Part shown: positions 7,943 through 16,922 of the stretch, piece after piece | Position numbering within the stretch: position 1 is the first letter of the stretch | Layout: the number at the start of each line of letters is the position of its first letter | Assembly (NCBI GenBank): GCA_016789705.1 | Contig: JAEUQR010000077.1 | Span: forward strand, 1-37,996 | DNA length: 37,996 bases | Reading direction: 5' to 3' | Origin: Acidobacteriota bacterium | GTDB lineage: Bacteria; Acidobacteriota; Vicinamibacteria; Vicinamibacterales; UBA2999 | Position numbers and translations under genes: made by a program | The notes under the pieces: model-generated | The model's input: only the letters and a program-made list of their open reading frames with translations | The model's database searches: none | What the model was told of the DNA's origin: nothing

Positions 7943-9643
7943 TCAGCAGGACAGGCACTTGTGGTTGTTCTTCGCGCCGAGGCCTTCGAGATACTTGATG
8001 ACGTCGGGCCAGGGCTGCACGCGCTGCACCGGGCCGTTGGCCATGTCCACCGTGGTCTGTCCCTCGCGGTTCACGGCGAGCGGGTCGGTGCCCTTCGACA
8101 CCAGGTACTTGATCATCTCGAGGTCGCCGCGGGCGGCGGCGTGGTGAATGGCGTTGTTGCCCTCGTGGTCGCGGCCGTTCGGGTCGGCACCCGCCACCTC
8201 GATGAGGAACTTCACGCCGGCCAGCATGCCGCCGGGCGCGAAGCGGTGCGAGTTGCCGGCGAAGCCTTCGCCGTAGCCGACGCCGGCCGAGGCGAGCAGC
8301 GCCGGCACGCCGGGACCGGCCACCGGGACGGGCGGCACGCCCGAGACGTCGACGATCACGCGGCGGCCGGCATCTCCGAACTCGCCGCGCTCGGGCGGCT
8401 TCACCGTGGGGATGTGCGGGTCGGCGCCGTACGACATCAGGAGCTTCATCGCATCGACGTCGGCGGCATAGGCGGCGCGCCAGAAGGCCGTGGAGCCGGT
8501 TTCCTCGATCCCCGACAGGTCGAAGTTGTGGCTCGTGTACCACACCTTCTTGTTGACGCGGGCGTTCGGGTCGGCGCCCTTGGCGAGCAGCGCCTTCATG
8601 AATTCCAGGTAGCCGATGTTCTGGTTGAGGTGCGCGCGCGGCTGCGGGTAGCCGGCGCGCGGCGCCCACATCAGGTTGATGGCCGCGTAGAGCGGCGTGA
8701 CGCCGTTCTCCGCCGCGAGGTTGGGGTCGGCGCCCTTGTCGAGCAGCATCTTCGCCAGGTCGAAGTGCCCGTTGACCGTGGCCGTCAGCATCGCCGAGAC
8801 CAGGTCGCCCTTCTTCCGCTGGTTCACGTCCACGCCGGCGTCGAGCAGCACCGTGGCCACGTCCATGTAGCCCTGGCGCGCGGCGAAGAGCAGCGCGGTC
8901 ATGCCGCCCTGCGTGTGCACCTGCTCGTTGATGAGATAGCCGCGGTCGAGGCCGGGCGTGCGCGGCCGGCCAGCGGCCCGCGGCGCCGACCGCGGCGCCG
9001 TCTCCGGCTTGGCGGCGAGGTTGCGGCCTTCGGGGTTCTCGCCGTTGGCGCTGAGCGCCATCAGGTCGATCACCTTCGTGGCGGCGTTCTTGTTCGCGCC
9101 CTTCGCGAGCAGCAGCTTGACGGCGTCGAGGCGTCCGGCGGCGGCGGCGAACAGGAGCGGCGTGTGTTCGCGATCGCGTTCCTTCGCCTCGATCTCGGCA
9201 CCGGCGTCGAGCAGCGCCGTCATCGTCGCCACGTCACCGGCGCCGGCCGCGAACATCAGCGGCGTCGCGCCCGTAGCGGTGGCGGCATTGGCATCGGCCC
9301 CGGCTTTCACGAGCGCCGCCACGATGGCCCCGGCGCCGCGTTCGGCGGCCAGGTGCAGCGGCGTGATGGCGCCGAAACGCGTCGTCGCCTTCACGTTCGC
9401 CCCGGCCACGATGAGCGTGTTCGCCAGTTCCTCGTGGCCCTGGCGGGCCGCCCAGTGCAGGCCCGTGACGCCGTCGCCGAGCGCGGCATTCACGTCGGCG
9501 CCGCTCTTGAGCAGCGACTTCACCGTGGCCACGTCGCCCGTCATCGCCGCTTCGGGCACGGTGCCCGCGGCGGCGCCGAGCGCCACCGTGAAGGCGAACG
9601 CGCCGAGCGCGCCGGCCAGCATTCCTGCAGTCAGTCGTCGCAT
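7943..9643 (-). CDS. Exported ankyrin-repeat protein
   Basis: A 566-residue protein made almost wholly of ankyrin repeats after a signal peptide (hydrophobic residues about 8-27). Repeats show the usual pattern, for example DGVTGLHWAARQGHEELANT and GGMTALLFAARQGYMDVATV, with roughly a dozen units and a longer insert near the middle rich in Ala, Pro and Arg. The protein ends in HKCLSC, a C-terminal CxxC. I prefer the ATG at 9643 to the one at 9649: the AGGAG site formed over the DUF1552 stop codon is 8 nt from the former and only 2 nt from the latter. It is the third gene of an operon with DUF1592 and DUF1552 proteins. Its role is unknown; a binding or scaffold function outside the cytoplasm for its operon partners is an inference. 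Confidence 0.9.
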   Translation of the reverse strand: MRRLTAGMLAGALGAFAFTVALGAAAGTVPEAAMTGDVATVKSLLKSGADVNAALGDGVTGLHWAARQGHEELANTLIVAGANVKATTRFGAITPLHLAAERGAGAIVAALVKAGADANAATATGATPLMFAAGAGDVATMTALLDAGAEIEAKERDREHTPLLFAAAAGRLDAVKLLLAKGANKNAATKVIDLMALSANGENPEGRNLAAKPETAPRSAPRAAGRPRTPGLDRGYLINEQVHTQGGMTALLFAARQGYMDVATVLLDAGVDVNQRKKGDLVSAMLTATVNGHFDLAKMLLDKGADPNLAAENGVTPLYAAINLMWAPRAGYPQPRAHLNQNIGYLEFMKALLAKGADPNARVNKKVWYTSHNFDLSGIEETGSTAFWRAAYAADVDAMKLLMSYGADPHIPTVKPPERGEFGDAGRRVIVDVSGVPPVPVAGPGVPALLASAGVGYGEGFAGNSHRFAPGGMLAGVKFLIEVAGADPNGRDHEGNNAIHHAAARGDLEMIKYLVSKGTDPLAVNREGQTTVDMANGPVQRVQPWPDVIKYLEGLGAKNNHKCLSC

Positions 9644-9654
9644 CGTCATGTCTC

Positions 9655-11061
9655 CTACAGGGCCGCGGCCGTCGTGGGCTGGACGGCGTTCAAATCGATC
9701 GTGCCGGTGCTGTCACCGAAGCTCTTGTCGTCGAGGCCCATCTTGTGGAGGGCGTCGAGATAGGCGTTGGCCATCGGCGTGCCATCGGCGGTCCGGATGT
9801 GCAGGCCGCCCTTGAGCGTGCCGCCGGCGTGGCCGGCGAAGAGCAGCGGGCAGCGCTTGTGGTTGTGCACGTTCGGATCGCCCATCGGCGAACCGTAGAT
9901 GATGAGCGTGTTGTCGAGCACCGTGCCGTTGCCCTCGGGCATCCGCTTCAGGCGCTCGATGAAGTGCGGCAGCAGGCTCACGTGGTACTTGTTGATCTTG
10001 TTGAAGTCGCGGATGCGGTCTTCGCGCGAGTTGTGGTGGCTGGCGTTGTGGAAGCCGGTCGTGACGCCGGTGGCCGGGAAGACGCGGCCCGATACGTCGC
10101 GCGACATCTTGAAGGCGAACACCCGCGTGATGTCGTTGCCGAAGGCCAGGGCCTGCAGGTCGAACATCAGCTTGACGTGTTCCTCGTAGGAGTCGGGCAC
10201 GCCGATCGGGGCGCCCGGCAGCTCGCGCTCCTGGCCGCTCGAGTTGTACTCTTCGACCTTCTGGATGCGGCGTTCGATCTCGCGGACGTCGGTCAGGTAG
10301 TCGTCGAGGCGGGCCTTGTCGGCGCTGCCGACCTGCGCCTTGAGGCGGCCCACCGATTCCATCAGGCCGTCGAGGATGCTCTTGTCCTCGCGGCGGCGCT
10401 GCGCCCGCTCTTCCTTCGTGGCGCCCACGCCGAAGAGCTGGTCGAACACCGTGCGCGGGTCGCGGATCATCGGCAGCGGGGTGTGTTCGTCGGCCCAGCT
10501 GATCGAGTCGGTGTAGACGCAGGAGTAGTTGTATTCGCAGCCGCCGGCCTGATCGACCGGTTCGATGCAGAGCTGCATCGACGGGATCGGCGTGTCGTTG
10601 CCGGCCTGCCGGGCGTAGAGCTGGTCGAGCGAGATGCCGGCGCGGACGTCGGAGCCCATCGTCTGCTTCGGGTGCGCCTGCGTGAGGAACACCGCGCTGG
10701 CGCGGAAGTGGTCGCCGCCGATTTCCGGCGTGGTGAACGCTTCGGCCTGCCGGAGGTCGGTGTTGCTCACGATGGTGATGTGCTGGCGCACCGACTCGAG
10801 CGGCGCGAGCGCGCCGGGCGAAAGGTCGAAGTCGCGGCCGGTGGCGGCCGGCGACCACATGTTCATCTTCATGCCGTAGGCGGTGCTGCCGGCGGCGCCG
10901 TGCACCATCTCGATGGCGGCGAGCCGCACCTTGCCGGCAGCAACGGTCTTCGCCTGCGCGGTGACGGCCGGGATCATGGCGTCGAGCAGCGGCAGGGCGG
11001 CGGTGACCCCGAGGCCCTTGAGAACAGTGCGTCGTGACAGGTGGCGCTTCGTAATCAGCAT
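9655..11061 (-). CDS. DUF1552 family Tat-exported protein
   Basis: A 468-residue DUF1552 protein. It starts with a twin-arginine signal, S9-R10-R11-T12-V13-L14-K15, followed by a hydrophobic stretch and AQA, so it is probably exported folded. Family hallmarks include the N-terminal LPLLDAMIP, the MFDLQALAFGNDITRVFAF region and the C-terminal IYGSPMGDPNVHNHKRCPLLFAG. The fold is related to alkaline-phosphatase/sulfatase-type proteins, but no activity is established. The start is supported by an AGGAG site five bases upstream. It lies 16 bp after the DUF1592 gene and its TAG stop is part of the ribosome-binding site of the ankyrin gene, so the three genes are probably translated in step. DUF1552 and DUF1592 genes are regular neighbours in Planctomycetota and Acidobacteriota. 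Confidence 0.9.
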   Translation of the reverse strand: MLITKRHLSRRTVLKGLGVTAALPLLDAMIPAVTAQAKTVAAGKVRLAAIEMVHGAAGSTAYGMKMNMWSPAATGRDFDLSPGALAPLESVRQHITIVSNTDLRQAEAFTTPEIGGDHFRASAVFLTQAHPKQTMGSDVRAGISLDQLYARQAGNDTPIPSMQLCIEPVDQAGGCEYNYSCVYTDSISWADEHTPLPMIRDPRTVFDQLFGVGATKEERAQRRREDKSILDGLMESVGRLKAQVGSADKARLDDYLTDVREIERRIQKVEEYNSSGQERELPGAPIGVPDSYEEHVKLMFDLQALAFGNDITRVFAFKMSRDVSGRVFPATGVTTGFHNASHHNSREDRIRDFNKINKYHVSLLPHFIERLKRMPEGNGTVLDNTLIIYGSPMGDPNVHNHKRCPLLFAGHAGGTLKGGLHIRTADGTPMANAYLDALHKMGLDDKSFGDSTGTIDLNAVQPTTAAAL

Positions 11062-11077
11062 GGCGTCTCCTACGGTC

Positions 11078-13600
11078 CTACTGGCGGGCGGGGGCGGCGA
11101 CCTCGGTGGTCGCGGCAGCCGGGGTCGGCTTCATCATCCGGAAGGCCTGGCTCTTCACGATGCCCTGGACGAATGCCGACATCCTGTAGTCGTGCTTCGC
11201 CGCGTCGCGCACGATGGCGCGGGCGGTGGGCATGTCGAACGACTCGACGCGGCGGCCGAGGGCGTAGGTCATCATGTTCTCGGTGAAGCTCATGAGCAGC
11301 GAGTCCTTCTTGCCGAGCAGCGCCTGACGCAGGCCGTCGGCGCCCTGCAGCTTCGTGCCGTCGTACATCTCGCCGTTCGCGTCCACCGGCACGCCGGTGT
11401 CCTTGATGCGGTACTGGCCGGTGACATCGAAGTGCTCGAGCGCGAGGCCGAGCGGGTCGATGACGCGGTGGCACGACATGCACGCCGGGTTGGCGCGGTG
11501 CTGTTCCATCCGCTCCCGCACCGACAGCTGCTTGCCGCCCTGCGCGGCGGCCGTTTCCTCGAGGGCCGGCACGTTCGGCGGCGGCGCCGGCGGCGGCGAG
11601 CCGAGCATCACCTGCATGATCCACTTGCCGCGCTGCACGGGCGATGTGCGGTCGGCCACCGACGTCATCATGAGGACGCTGCCGTGCGTGAGCACGCCGC
11701 GGCGTGCTGGCGGCAGGGCGACACGCCGGAAGGTCGTGCCGGTCACGTTCGGGATGCCGTAGTGGCGGGCGAGGCGGCCATCCACGTAGGTGTAGTCGGC
11801 GTTCAGCAGGTCGAGCACGCTGCGGTCTTCGCGCACGAGGCTGGCGAAGAACAGTTCCGTCTCGCGACGCATGGACTCGGTGAGCGACTGATCCCACTGC
11901 GGGAAGAGGATGCCATCGGGCCGCACCTTCTCGACGTCCTGGAGGCGCAGCCACTGGGCCCCGAAGCGGGTGGCCAGCGCTTCGGCGCGCGGGTCGGCGA
12001 GCATCCGCGTGACCTGCTTGTCGAGCCCGGCCGCCGTGCGCAGCGTGCCGGCGCCGGCCGCCTTCACGAGTTCGGCATCGGGCACCGTGCCCCAGATGAA
12101 GAACGAGAGCCGCGAGGCGAGGTCGATGTCGGCCACGCGGTAGGCGGCGTTGGCCGTCGCCGTGGCCGGCACGTTCTCAACGCGGAAGAGGAAGCGCGGG
12201 TTGGCGAGGATGCCCTGCACGGCCATCCGCACACCGCTCTCGAAGTCGCCGTCCTTGCGGCCCTGGTCGTAGAACCGCATCAGGTCGGCCATGTCGGCGG
12301 CAGTGACCGGACCGCGGAAGGCCTGCGTGGCCAGGCGGCGCACCGTGTCGGTGGCGCAGGGCCGTTCCTCGTCAGCGGCGGTCGGCCGGCACTGGAACAC
12401 ACGGCGGCGGCTGGGCGTGTCGGAGATTCCGGTGGCCTTCATCGGGCCGGCGATGACCAGGTCCTGGATGTGCGGCATCGAGGTGATGCCGAAGCCGGTG
12501 CCGATGCGCATGTCGACGAGCGTGTGGTCGATCGGCATCATCAGGTCGTCGATCGGGCCCACCGAGCGCGGCACGAACGCGGCGGCGATCTTCTGCGGGC
12601 CGGCCTTGATGTGGATGGGCGGCGAGTCGATCTCGAAGCCGCGCTCGAAGGAGTCGCTCATGTTGGCGCGCACTTCGAGCAGCGCCGCGCGCTCGCCGTT
12701 GATCGAGACTTCAAGCAGCTCGTTGCTGCCGGCCATGGCGATGCCGGTATTGCCGAAGAGCTCGCCGCTGATCGTGCGCTGCAGCAGCGCCTTGAACACG
12801 TAGTCGCCGTCGGCGGGGAAGTTGTGCGTGACGACGAGGCCGCCGCGCGAGCCGAACGGCGCGCCTTCCACGTACTGCATCTGCGACTCGGTCTGCAGCA
12901 CGCGGTAGGTGGCGGAGGTGGCCGAGGCCGTCTTGTCGCCGAGGGCGAGGCGGCTCACCTGCGACGCGGCGCGGAGGTAGCCGTCGAGCAGGGCCGGCGA
13001 GAAGGCCTGCGCTTCGGCGATGTTGTCGAAGCCGTGCGCCTGCGTGTCGGCGGGCAGATACGGCGTCGCGTCGATCTCGATGTCGAGCAGGTCGCGGACG
13101 GCCGCCGTGTATTCGGCGCGCGTCAGGCGCTGGAACGGCCGCCAGCCGGGATTCGGGTTGCTGGCCGCGAATTCGTCCATGCGCGTTTCGAGCGCCGTGG
13201 TGAGTGACGAGATGGCGCCGTCTTCCGGGCGCTTCGCGCCGGGCGGCGGCATCATGCCGGCGCGCATCTTCCGGATCATCTTCTCGACGATCTCGGGCTG
13301 CTGCTGCGCCTTCATCGCGTCCCAGTTGGCGAGTGAGAGCCCGCCGGCCTTGCCGCGTTCGCTGTGGCAGGTCGCGCAGTAGGTCGTGACGAGCCGCGTC
13401 TGATCGGCGGCGACCATCACCGGCGTTGCGGCGGCCGGACGCGCCGTGGCGACGGGACGCGGCGCGGCCGCGCGTGGCGCGGCGGCGCGTGGTGCCGGCG
13501 CCGTCGGTGTGGCCGGCGACGCGGGCGCCTGAGCGGCGCGTGCGGCCAGTCCCAGTGAGAGCAGCGCCGCACATGCGGACGCCAGGAACACCTGTTTCAT
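11078..13600 (-). CDS. DUF1592/DUF1588/DUF1587/DUF1585/DUF1595 cytochrome-like protein
   Basis: An 840-residue exported multidomain protein of the type common in Planctomycetota and Acidobacteriota. A signal peptide (about 1-24) and an Ala/Pro/Arg-rich linker precede a cytochrome-c-like segment with C75-x2-C78-H79 in TYCATCHSERGKAGG. DUF1587, DUF1595, DUF1592 and DUF1588 regions follow (for example YLPADTQAHGFDNIAEAQ and DLASRLSFFIWGTVPD). A second CxxCH at 707-711 (ACMSCHRVIDPLGLALE) precedes the C-terminal DUF1585 (SFTENMMTYALGRRVE). Two possible haem-c sites suggest periplasmic electron transfer; the substrate is unknown. The ATG at 13600 has a GAGGG ribosome-binding site and a following signal peptide; the in-frame ATG at 13654 would add a non-hydrophobic tail. 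It is the first gene of a three-gene operon. Confidence 0.9.
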   Translation of the reverse strand: MKQVFLASACAALLSLGLAARAAQAPASPATPTAPAPRAAAPRAAAPRPVATARPAAATPVMVAADQTRLVTTYCATCHSERGKAGGLSLANWDAMKAQQQPEIVEKMIRKMRAGMMPPPGAKRPEDGAISSLTTALETRMDEFAASNPNPGWRPFQRLTRAEYTAAVRDLLDIEIDATPYLPADTQAHGFDNIAEAQAFSPALLDGYLRAASQVSRLALGDKTASATSATYRVLQTESQMQYVEGAPFGSRGGLVVTHNFPADGDYVFKALLQRTISGELFGNTGIAMAGSNELLEVSINGERAALLEVRANMSDSFERGFEIDSPPIHIKAGPQKIAAAFVPRSVGPIDDLMMPIDHTLVDMRIGTGFGITSMPHIQDLVIAGPMKATGISDTPSRRRVFQCRPTAADEERPCATDTVRRLATQAFRGPVTAADMADLMRFYDQGRKDGDFESGVRMAVQGILANPRFLFRVENVPATATANAAYRVADIDLASRLSFFIWGTVPDAELVKAAGAGTLRTAAGLDKQVTRMLADPRAEALATRFGAQWLRLQDVEKVRPDGILFPQWDQSLTESMRRETELFFASLVREDRSVLDLLNADYTYVDGRLARHYGIPNVTGTTFRRVALPPARRGVLTHGSVLMMTSVADRTSPVQRGKWIMQVMLGSPPPAPPPNVPALEETAAAQGGKQLSVRERMEQHRANPACMSCHRVIDPLGLALEHFDVTGQYRIKDTGVPVDANGEMYDGTKLQGADGLRQALLGKKDSLLMSFTENMMTYALGRRVESFDMPTARAIVRDAAKHDYRMSAFVQGIVKSQAFRMMKPTPAAATTEVAAPARQ

Positions 13601-13674
13601 TGCCACCCTCGCTCGGCCCGGTGGGACCGGACGCCCTGCATGCGGCCACGACATCCGAGGCCGCCGGTCGGAGC

Positions 13675-13680
13675 ATTATG
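13675..13680 (-). promoter_or_regulatory. -10 box (CATAAT) of the DUF1592 operon
   Basis: CATAAT on the minus strand lies about 75 bp before the DUF1592 start codon, leaving a leader with a GAGGG ribosome-binding site. No clear -35 is seen. Confidence 0.4.
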
Positions 13681-13798
13681 CCGTAAGAGCCGGGCTGGCG
13701 CGGGTCACGAATTCACGGCCTTTTTGGCGATTGTCTCGCGTTGTCACGCGTTCGCGCCGGCCGTGACATTCGCACCGGGAATCGGGGCGACTCAGGCG

Positions 13799-13804
13799 TA
13801 GAAT
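13799..13804 (+). promoter_or_regulatory. -10 box (TAGAAT) of the TonB-dependent receptor gene
   Basis: TAGAAT lies about 70 bp before the ATG at 13875, allowing a leader of about 60 nt with GGAGG. TTGTCA at 13741 is too far away to be its -35, and GTGACA at 13763 also sits too far at about 30 bp. Confidence 0.4.
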
Positions 13805-13874
13805 GCCCCGGCCGGGCGGGGTCTCTCGCCGCGCTTCCCGAGCGTGACACGTCCCGGCTGGAGGCAGGACACCG

Positions 13875-16727
13875 ATGAAGCACCTACGCATGGTCTGCGC
13901 GTGGATGGCCCTGGCGGCGTGGTTCGCCCCCGCCGTGGCCATCGGCCAGACGACGACCGGCACGATTCTCGGAGAGGTCAGGGATTCGACGGGCGGCGCG
14001 ATGCCGGGCGTGACCGTGACTGCGGTGAACCAGGCCAACGGCCTCACCCGCGAGGCGGTGACCGACGAACTCGGTAACTATCGGTTCTCGGCCATGCCGG
14101 CTGGTCTCTACACCGTCAAGGCCAGCCTCGCCGGCTTCAAGGAAGCCACCCGCGCCGACGTGCGGCTGGCCATCAACTCGCAGGTGTCGGCGCCCTTCAC
14201 GCTCGAGGTCGGCGGTCTCGAAGAGACCATCACCGTAACCGAGCAGGCACCGCTCGTGAACACGACCGAGAACGTCGTGCGCACCCTGGTCGACACCCAG
14301 CAGATTGCCAACCTGCCTCTGAAGTCGCGCGACTTCATCGATCTCACGCTGCTCGCGCCGGGTGTCGTGACCGACCAGGGCTCCGCGCAGAATGGGCAGA
14401 CCGACTCCATCTCGTTCGGCGGCATGAGCGAAGGCTACAAGTCGATCTGGCTGGAGGGGGTCGACTTCAACGACGAGGTTACCGGCGGCGGAAGCTCGCT
14501 GTCGTCGGCCACCAGAATTGCGCTCGCCCAGGAAGCCATCCAGGAGTTCCAGGTCATGGCCAACTCCTACTCGGCGGAGTTCGGCCGGTCGGCGTCCGGC
14601 GCCATCAACATCCTGACCAAGTCGGGTGGCAACCAGACGCGCGGTACGGGCTTCTATTTTCGGCGCGACGACGCCTTCGACAAGCCCAACTTCTTCGCGG
14701 CTGTTGTGCCCGAGTTCAAGATCGAGCAGTACGGGCTGACGCTTGGCGGCCCGGTGAGACAGAACAGGCTCTTTTACTTCGCGTCCTGGGAGCGACGCGC
14801 CAATCAGCGTTCGGCCCAGGTGAACATCCCCGTCGCCATTGCGTCGTTCGTGCAGAGTCTCGGTTACGACGCCCGCACCGACGTGCCGGTCACGACCGAC
14901 GAGCACAATTTGTTCGGGAAGGTCACCTACCTGGCGTCACAGAACCACACCGTCAACTCCACGGTGATGTACGACCACCGGGATCTCTTCAACCAGCAGG
15001 TTGGTGGCAACAGCGCCGGCGATCACGGCTACGACGACGAACGCCGCGCGTGGTTCTATGTCGGCAATCTGACCTCGGTGCTCCGATCGAATCTGGTCAA
15101 CGAACTGCGGGTCAGCGTGTCCCATCAGGGGCTCGACCGCGTGCTGCCGGCCGGCTCGACGAGCAAGCCGGAGATTCGTTTCCCCACCGTGCAGTTCGGC
15201 CGCGCCAGCAACATTCCGCAAAGTCGCACCCAGGACAACTACATCGTCACCAACGCCACGACGTTCAACTTCGTGGCCAAGGGCACGCACGACCTGAAGT
15301 TCGGGTTCGAGATGAATCTCGTGCCCACGACCAGCAAGATCAATCAGTCGTTCAACGGATTGTTCGAGTTCCTGCGAGACGCTCCCGTGGTGGTCGGTGA
15401 TCCGACAACGCTGCCGTTCCGCTTCACGCAGGGCACGGAACTTCGTGGTGAACTGGCCGCGATCGCCCGCGACGTCAACATCTACTCGGCGTTCATCAAC
15501 AACCAGTGGCAGCCAGTGAGCAACCTGACGATCAATCTGGGTGTGCGCTACGACTGGCAGCTCTGGCGGGGCGACCTGAACGGCCAGGACATCCCGGACG
15601 GCGTGCCGGTGGAACAGTTCTGGGTGCGCCACATCACCGGGGACCTCCTGGGCCAGAACTTCAAGCCCGTGCCGAACGATCTGAACAACATCGCGCCGCG
15701 ACTCGGCGTGACCTGGGATCCGACGGGCGACGGCCGGACGGTCGTTCGTGGCGGTTACGGGCTCTACTACGATCAGGTCAACACGTCGACGCTGCGCACC
15801 ATCGTTGGTGGCTATCCGGGTTTTGTGGCGGGGCAGTTCGCCAACGACTCCCGCTCGGGCAACCGCATTCCGAACGACTTCTTCCCGAACCTGCCCACGG
15901 GGACGTTCCCGGCGTCGGTCGGAGCCGCGTTCCGTGTGGCGAGTCCGGATGCCGAGTCGCCCTACACGCACCAACTCACGGCCGGTGCCACCCGCCAGCT
16001 CGGTACGGACTACGCCTTCTCGTTCGACTACGTGCACATGCGCGGCGAGAGTTTCCCGGTGACGCGCAATGTGAACGCCCGCCAGGCGGATGGCACGTTC
16101 CCGATTCTGTCGTCGGGACTTCGGCTGCTGATTTACGACGACGCGGCGCCCATGCGGATTCACCAGGCGCAGTTCCGCCTGCAGAAGCGGTTTGCCAACA
16201 AGCTTGGCTTCCTGCTGGGCTACACGCTCGGCAGTGCCAAGACCGTGGCGGACAACGGCACGCTCTCGAACCACTACGATGTGATGTCCGACTTCGGACC
16301 GACCTCGAACGACGTGCGCCACCGCATCGTGGCCAACGCGATCTACCAGCTGCCCTGGCAGATTCAGCTTGGCGGCATCGTCACGGCGAACTCGGCGGCG
16401 CCTTACAACGTCACGCTCGGCACTGACGCCAACCGGGATGGCGATAACAACGATCGCCCGGCCGGCGAAGACTTCAACGGCGCGAGAGGTGACGGCTTCT
16501 TCCAGGCCGACCTTCGCCTGTCGAAGCGCCTCACCGTGGGTCGCTTCACGGGTGAACTGCTCGCGGAGATGTTCAACATCTTCAACACCGTCAACTTCAA
16601 CAACTACAACGGCAACCAGTCGTCGGCGGCGGGGCAGACGAGCACCGGAATCCCGACCGGCTTCGGCCGGCCGCGCGGGGCGTCGGATCCGTTCCAGGCC
16701 CAGCTCGGCTTCAAGCTGACGTTCTGA
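13875..16727 (+). CDS. TonB-dependent Oar-like outer-membrane receptor
   Basis: A 950-residue outer-membrane protein. A signal peptide (about 1-25, ending AIGQ) is followed by a carboxypeptidase-regulatory beta-sandwich (about 27-110: GTILGEVRDSTGGAMPGVTV, NYRFSAMPAGLYTVKASLAG). A plug domain follows (about 115-240: ENVVRTLVDTQQIANLPLKS, EFGRSASGAINILTKSGGN), then a long beta-barrel that ends in the outer-membrane signature GFKLTF. This architecture is the Oar-like group that is greatly expanded in Acidobacteriota. The ligand cannot be read from sequence; proteins and glycans are typical candidates. The start is supported by GGAGG upstream and by the signal peptide. Two adjacent hairpins lie just downstream. 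Confidence 0.92.
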   Translation: MKHLRMVCAWMALAAWFAPAVAIGQTTTGTILGEVRDSTGGAMPGVTVTAVNQANGLTREAVTDELGNYRFSAMPAGLYTVKASLAGFKEATRADVRLAINSQVSAPFTLEVGGLEETITVTEQAPLVNTTENVVRTLVDTQQIANLPLKSRDFIDLTLLAPGVVTDQGSAQNGQTDSISFGGMSEGYKSIWLEGVDFNDEVTGGGSSLSSATRIALAQEAIQEFQVMANSYSAEFGRSASGAINILTKSGGNQTRGTGFYFRRDDAFDKPNFFAAVVPEFKIEQYGLTLGGPVRQNRLFYFASWERRANQRSAQVNIPVAIASFVQSLGYDARTDVPVTTDEHNLFGKVTYLASQNHTVNSTVMYDHRDLFNQQVGGNSAGDHGYDDERRAWFYVGNLTSVLRSNLVNELRVSVSHQGLDRVLPAGSTSKPEIRFPTVQFGRASNIPQSRTQDNYIVTNATTFNFVAKGTHDLKFGFEMNLVPTTSKINQSFNGLFEFLRDAPVVVGDPTTLPFRFTQGTELRGELAAIARDVNIYSAFINNQWQPVSNLTINLGVRYDWQLWRGDLNGQDIPDGVPVEQFWVRHITGDLLGQNFKPVPNDLNNIAPRLGVTWDPTGDGRTVVRGGYGLYYDQVNTSTLRTIVGGYPGFVAGQFANDSRSGNRIPNDFFPNLPTGTFPASVGAAFRVASPDAESPYTHQLTAGATRQLGTDYAFSFDYVHMRGESFPVTRNVNARQADGTFPILSSGLRLLIYDDAAPMRIHQAQFRLQKRFANKLGFLLGYTLGSAKTVADNGTLSNHYDVMSDFGPTSNDVRHRIVANAIYQLPWQIQLGGIVTANSAAPYNVTLGTDANRDGDNNDRPAGEDFNGARGDGFFQADLRLSKRLTVGRFTGELLAEMFNIFNTVNFNNYNGNQSSAAGQTSTGIPTGFGRPRGASDPFQAQLGFKLTF

Positions 16728-16734
16728 CGCTGCC

Positions 16735-16802
16735 CCGGGCCATTGGCCCGGCGCGACGCGCACCCCCGATGGGCCGGATCCGCGTTTGGCGGCATCCGGC
16801 CC
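16735..16802 (+). terminator. Two tandem hairpins after the TonB receptor gene
   Basis: CCGGGCC-ATT-GGCCCGG (16735-16751) is followed by a longer stem, GGGCCGGAT with ATCCGGCCC (16771-16802), which has an inner CCGC/GCGG pairing. No clean U tract follows, but the position 8-75 bp past the stop codon fits transcription termination. Confidence 0.5.
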
Positions 16803-16922
16803 GTCGTCTGTACGGGACGGGCTGCGAGGGAATGTCCTGGAGGCCGCCGCTAACTCTCACGGATGCGACCCGGGCGAATGACTCGCCCGCTGTCCGTCGG
16901 TTCAGAGGAAGGGAGGCCGCCC
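16803..16922 (+). other. Leader and promoter region of the sigma-factor gene
   Basis: This is about 120 bp with no gene. GGGAGG lies just before the ATG at 16923. I see no convincing sigma-70 box. If the sigma factor controls its own gene, its unknown promoter motif should lie here. Confidence 0.3.

Noticed and set aside
7961..9763. 600-codon plus-strand open frame opposite the ankyrin gene
   Set aside because: The composition (RHVE repeats) mirrors the antisense of ankyrin repeats, and no family motif or ribosome-binding site is present.
13741..13769. TTGTCA and TGACAT, 17 bp apart, as the promoter of the TonB receptor gene
   Set aside because: The -10 matches at only three of six positions. 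TAGAAT at 13799 is a better box and better placed for a leader with the GGAGG site.
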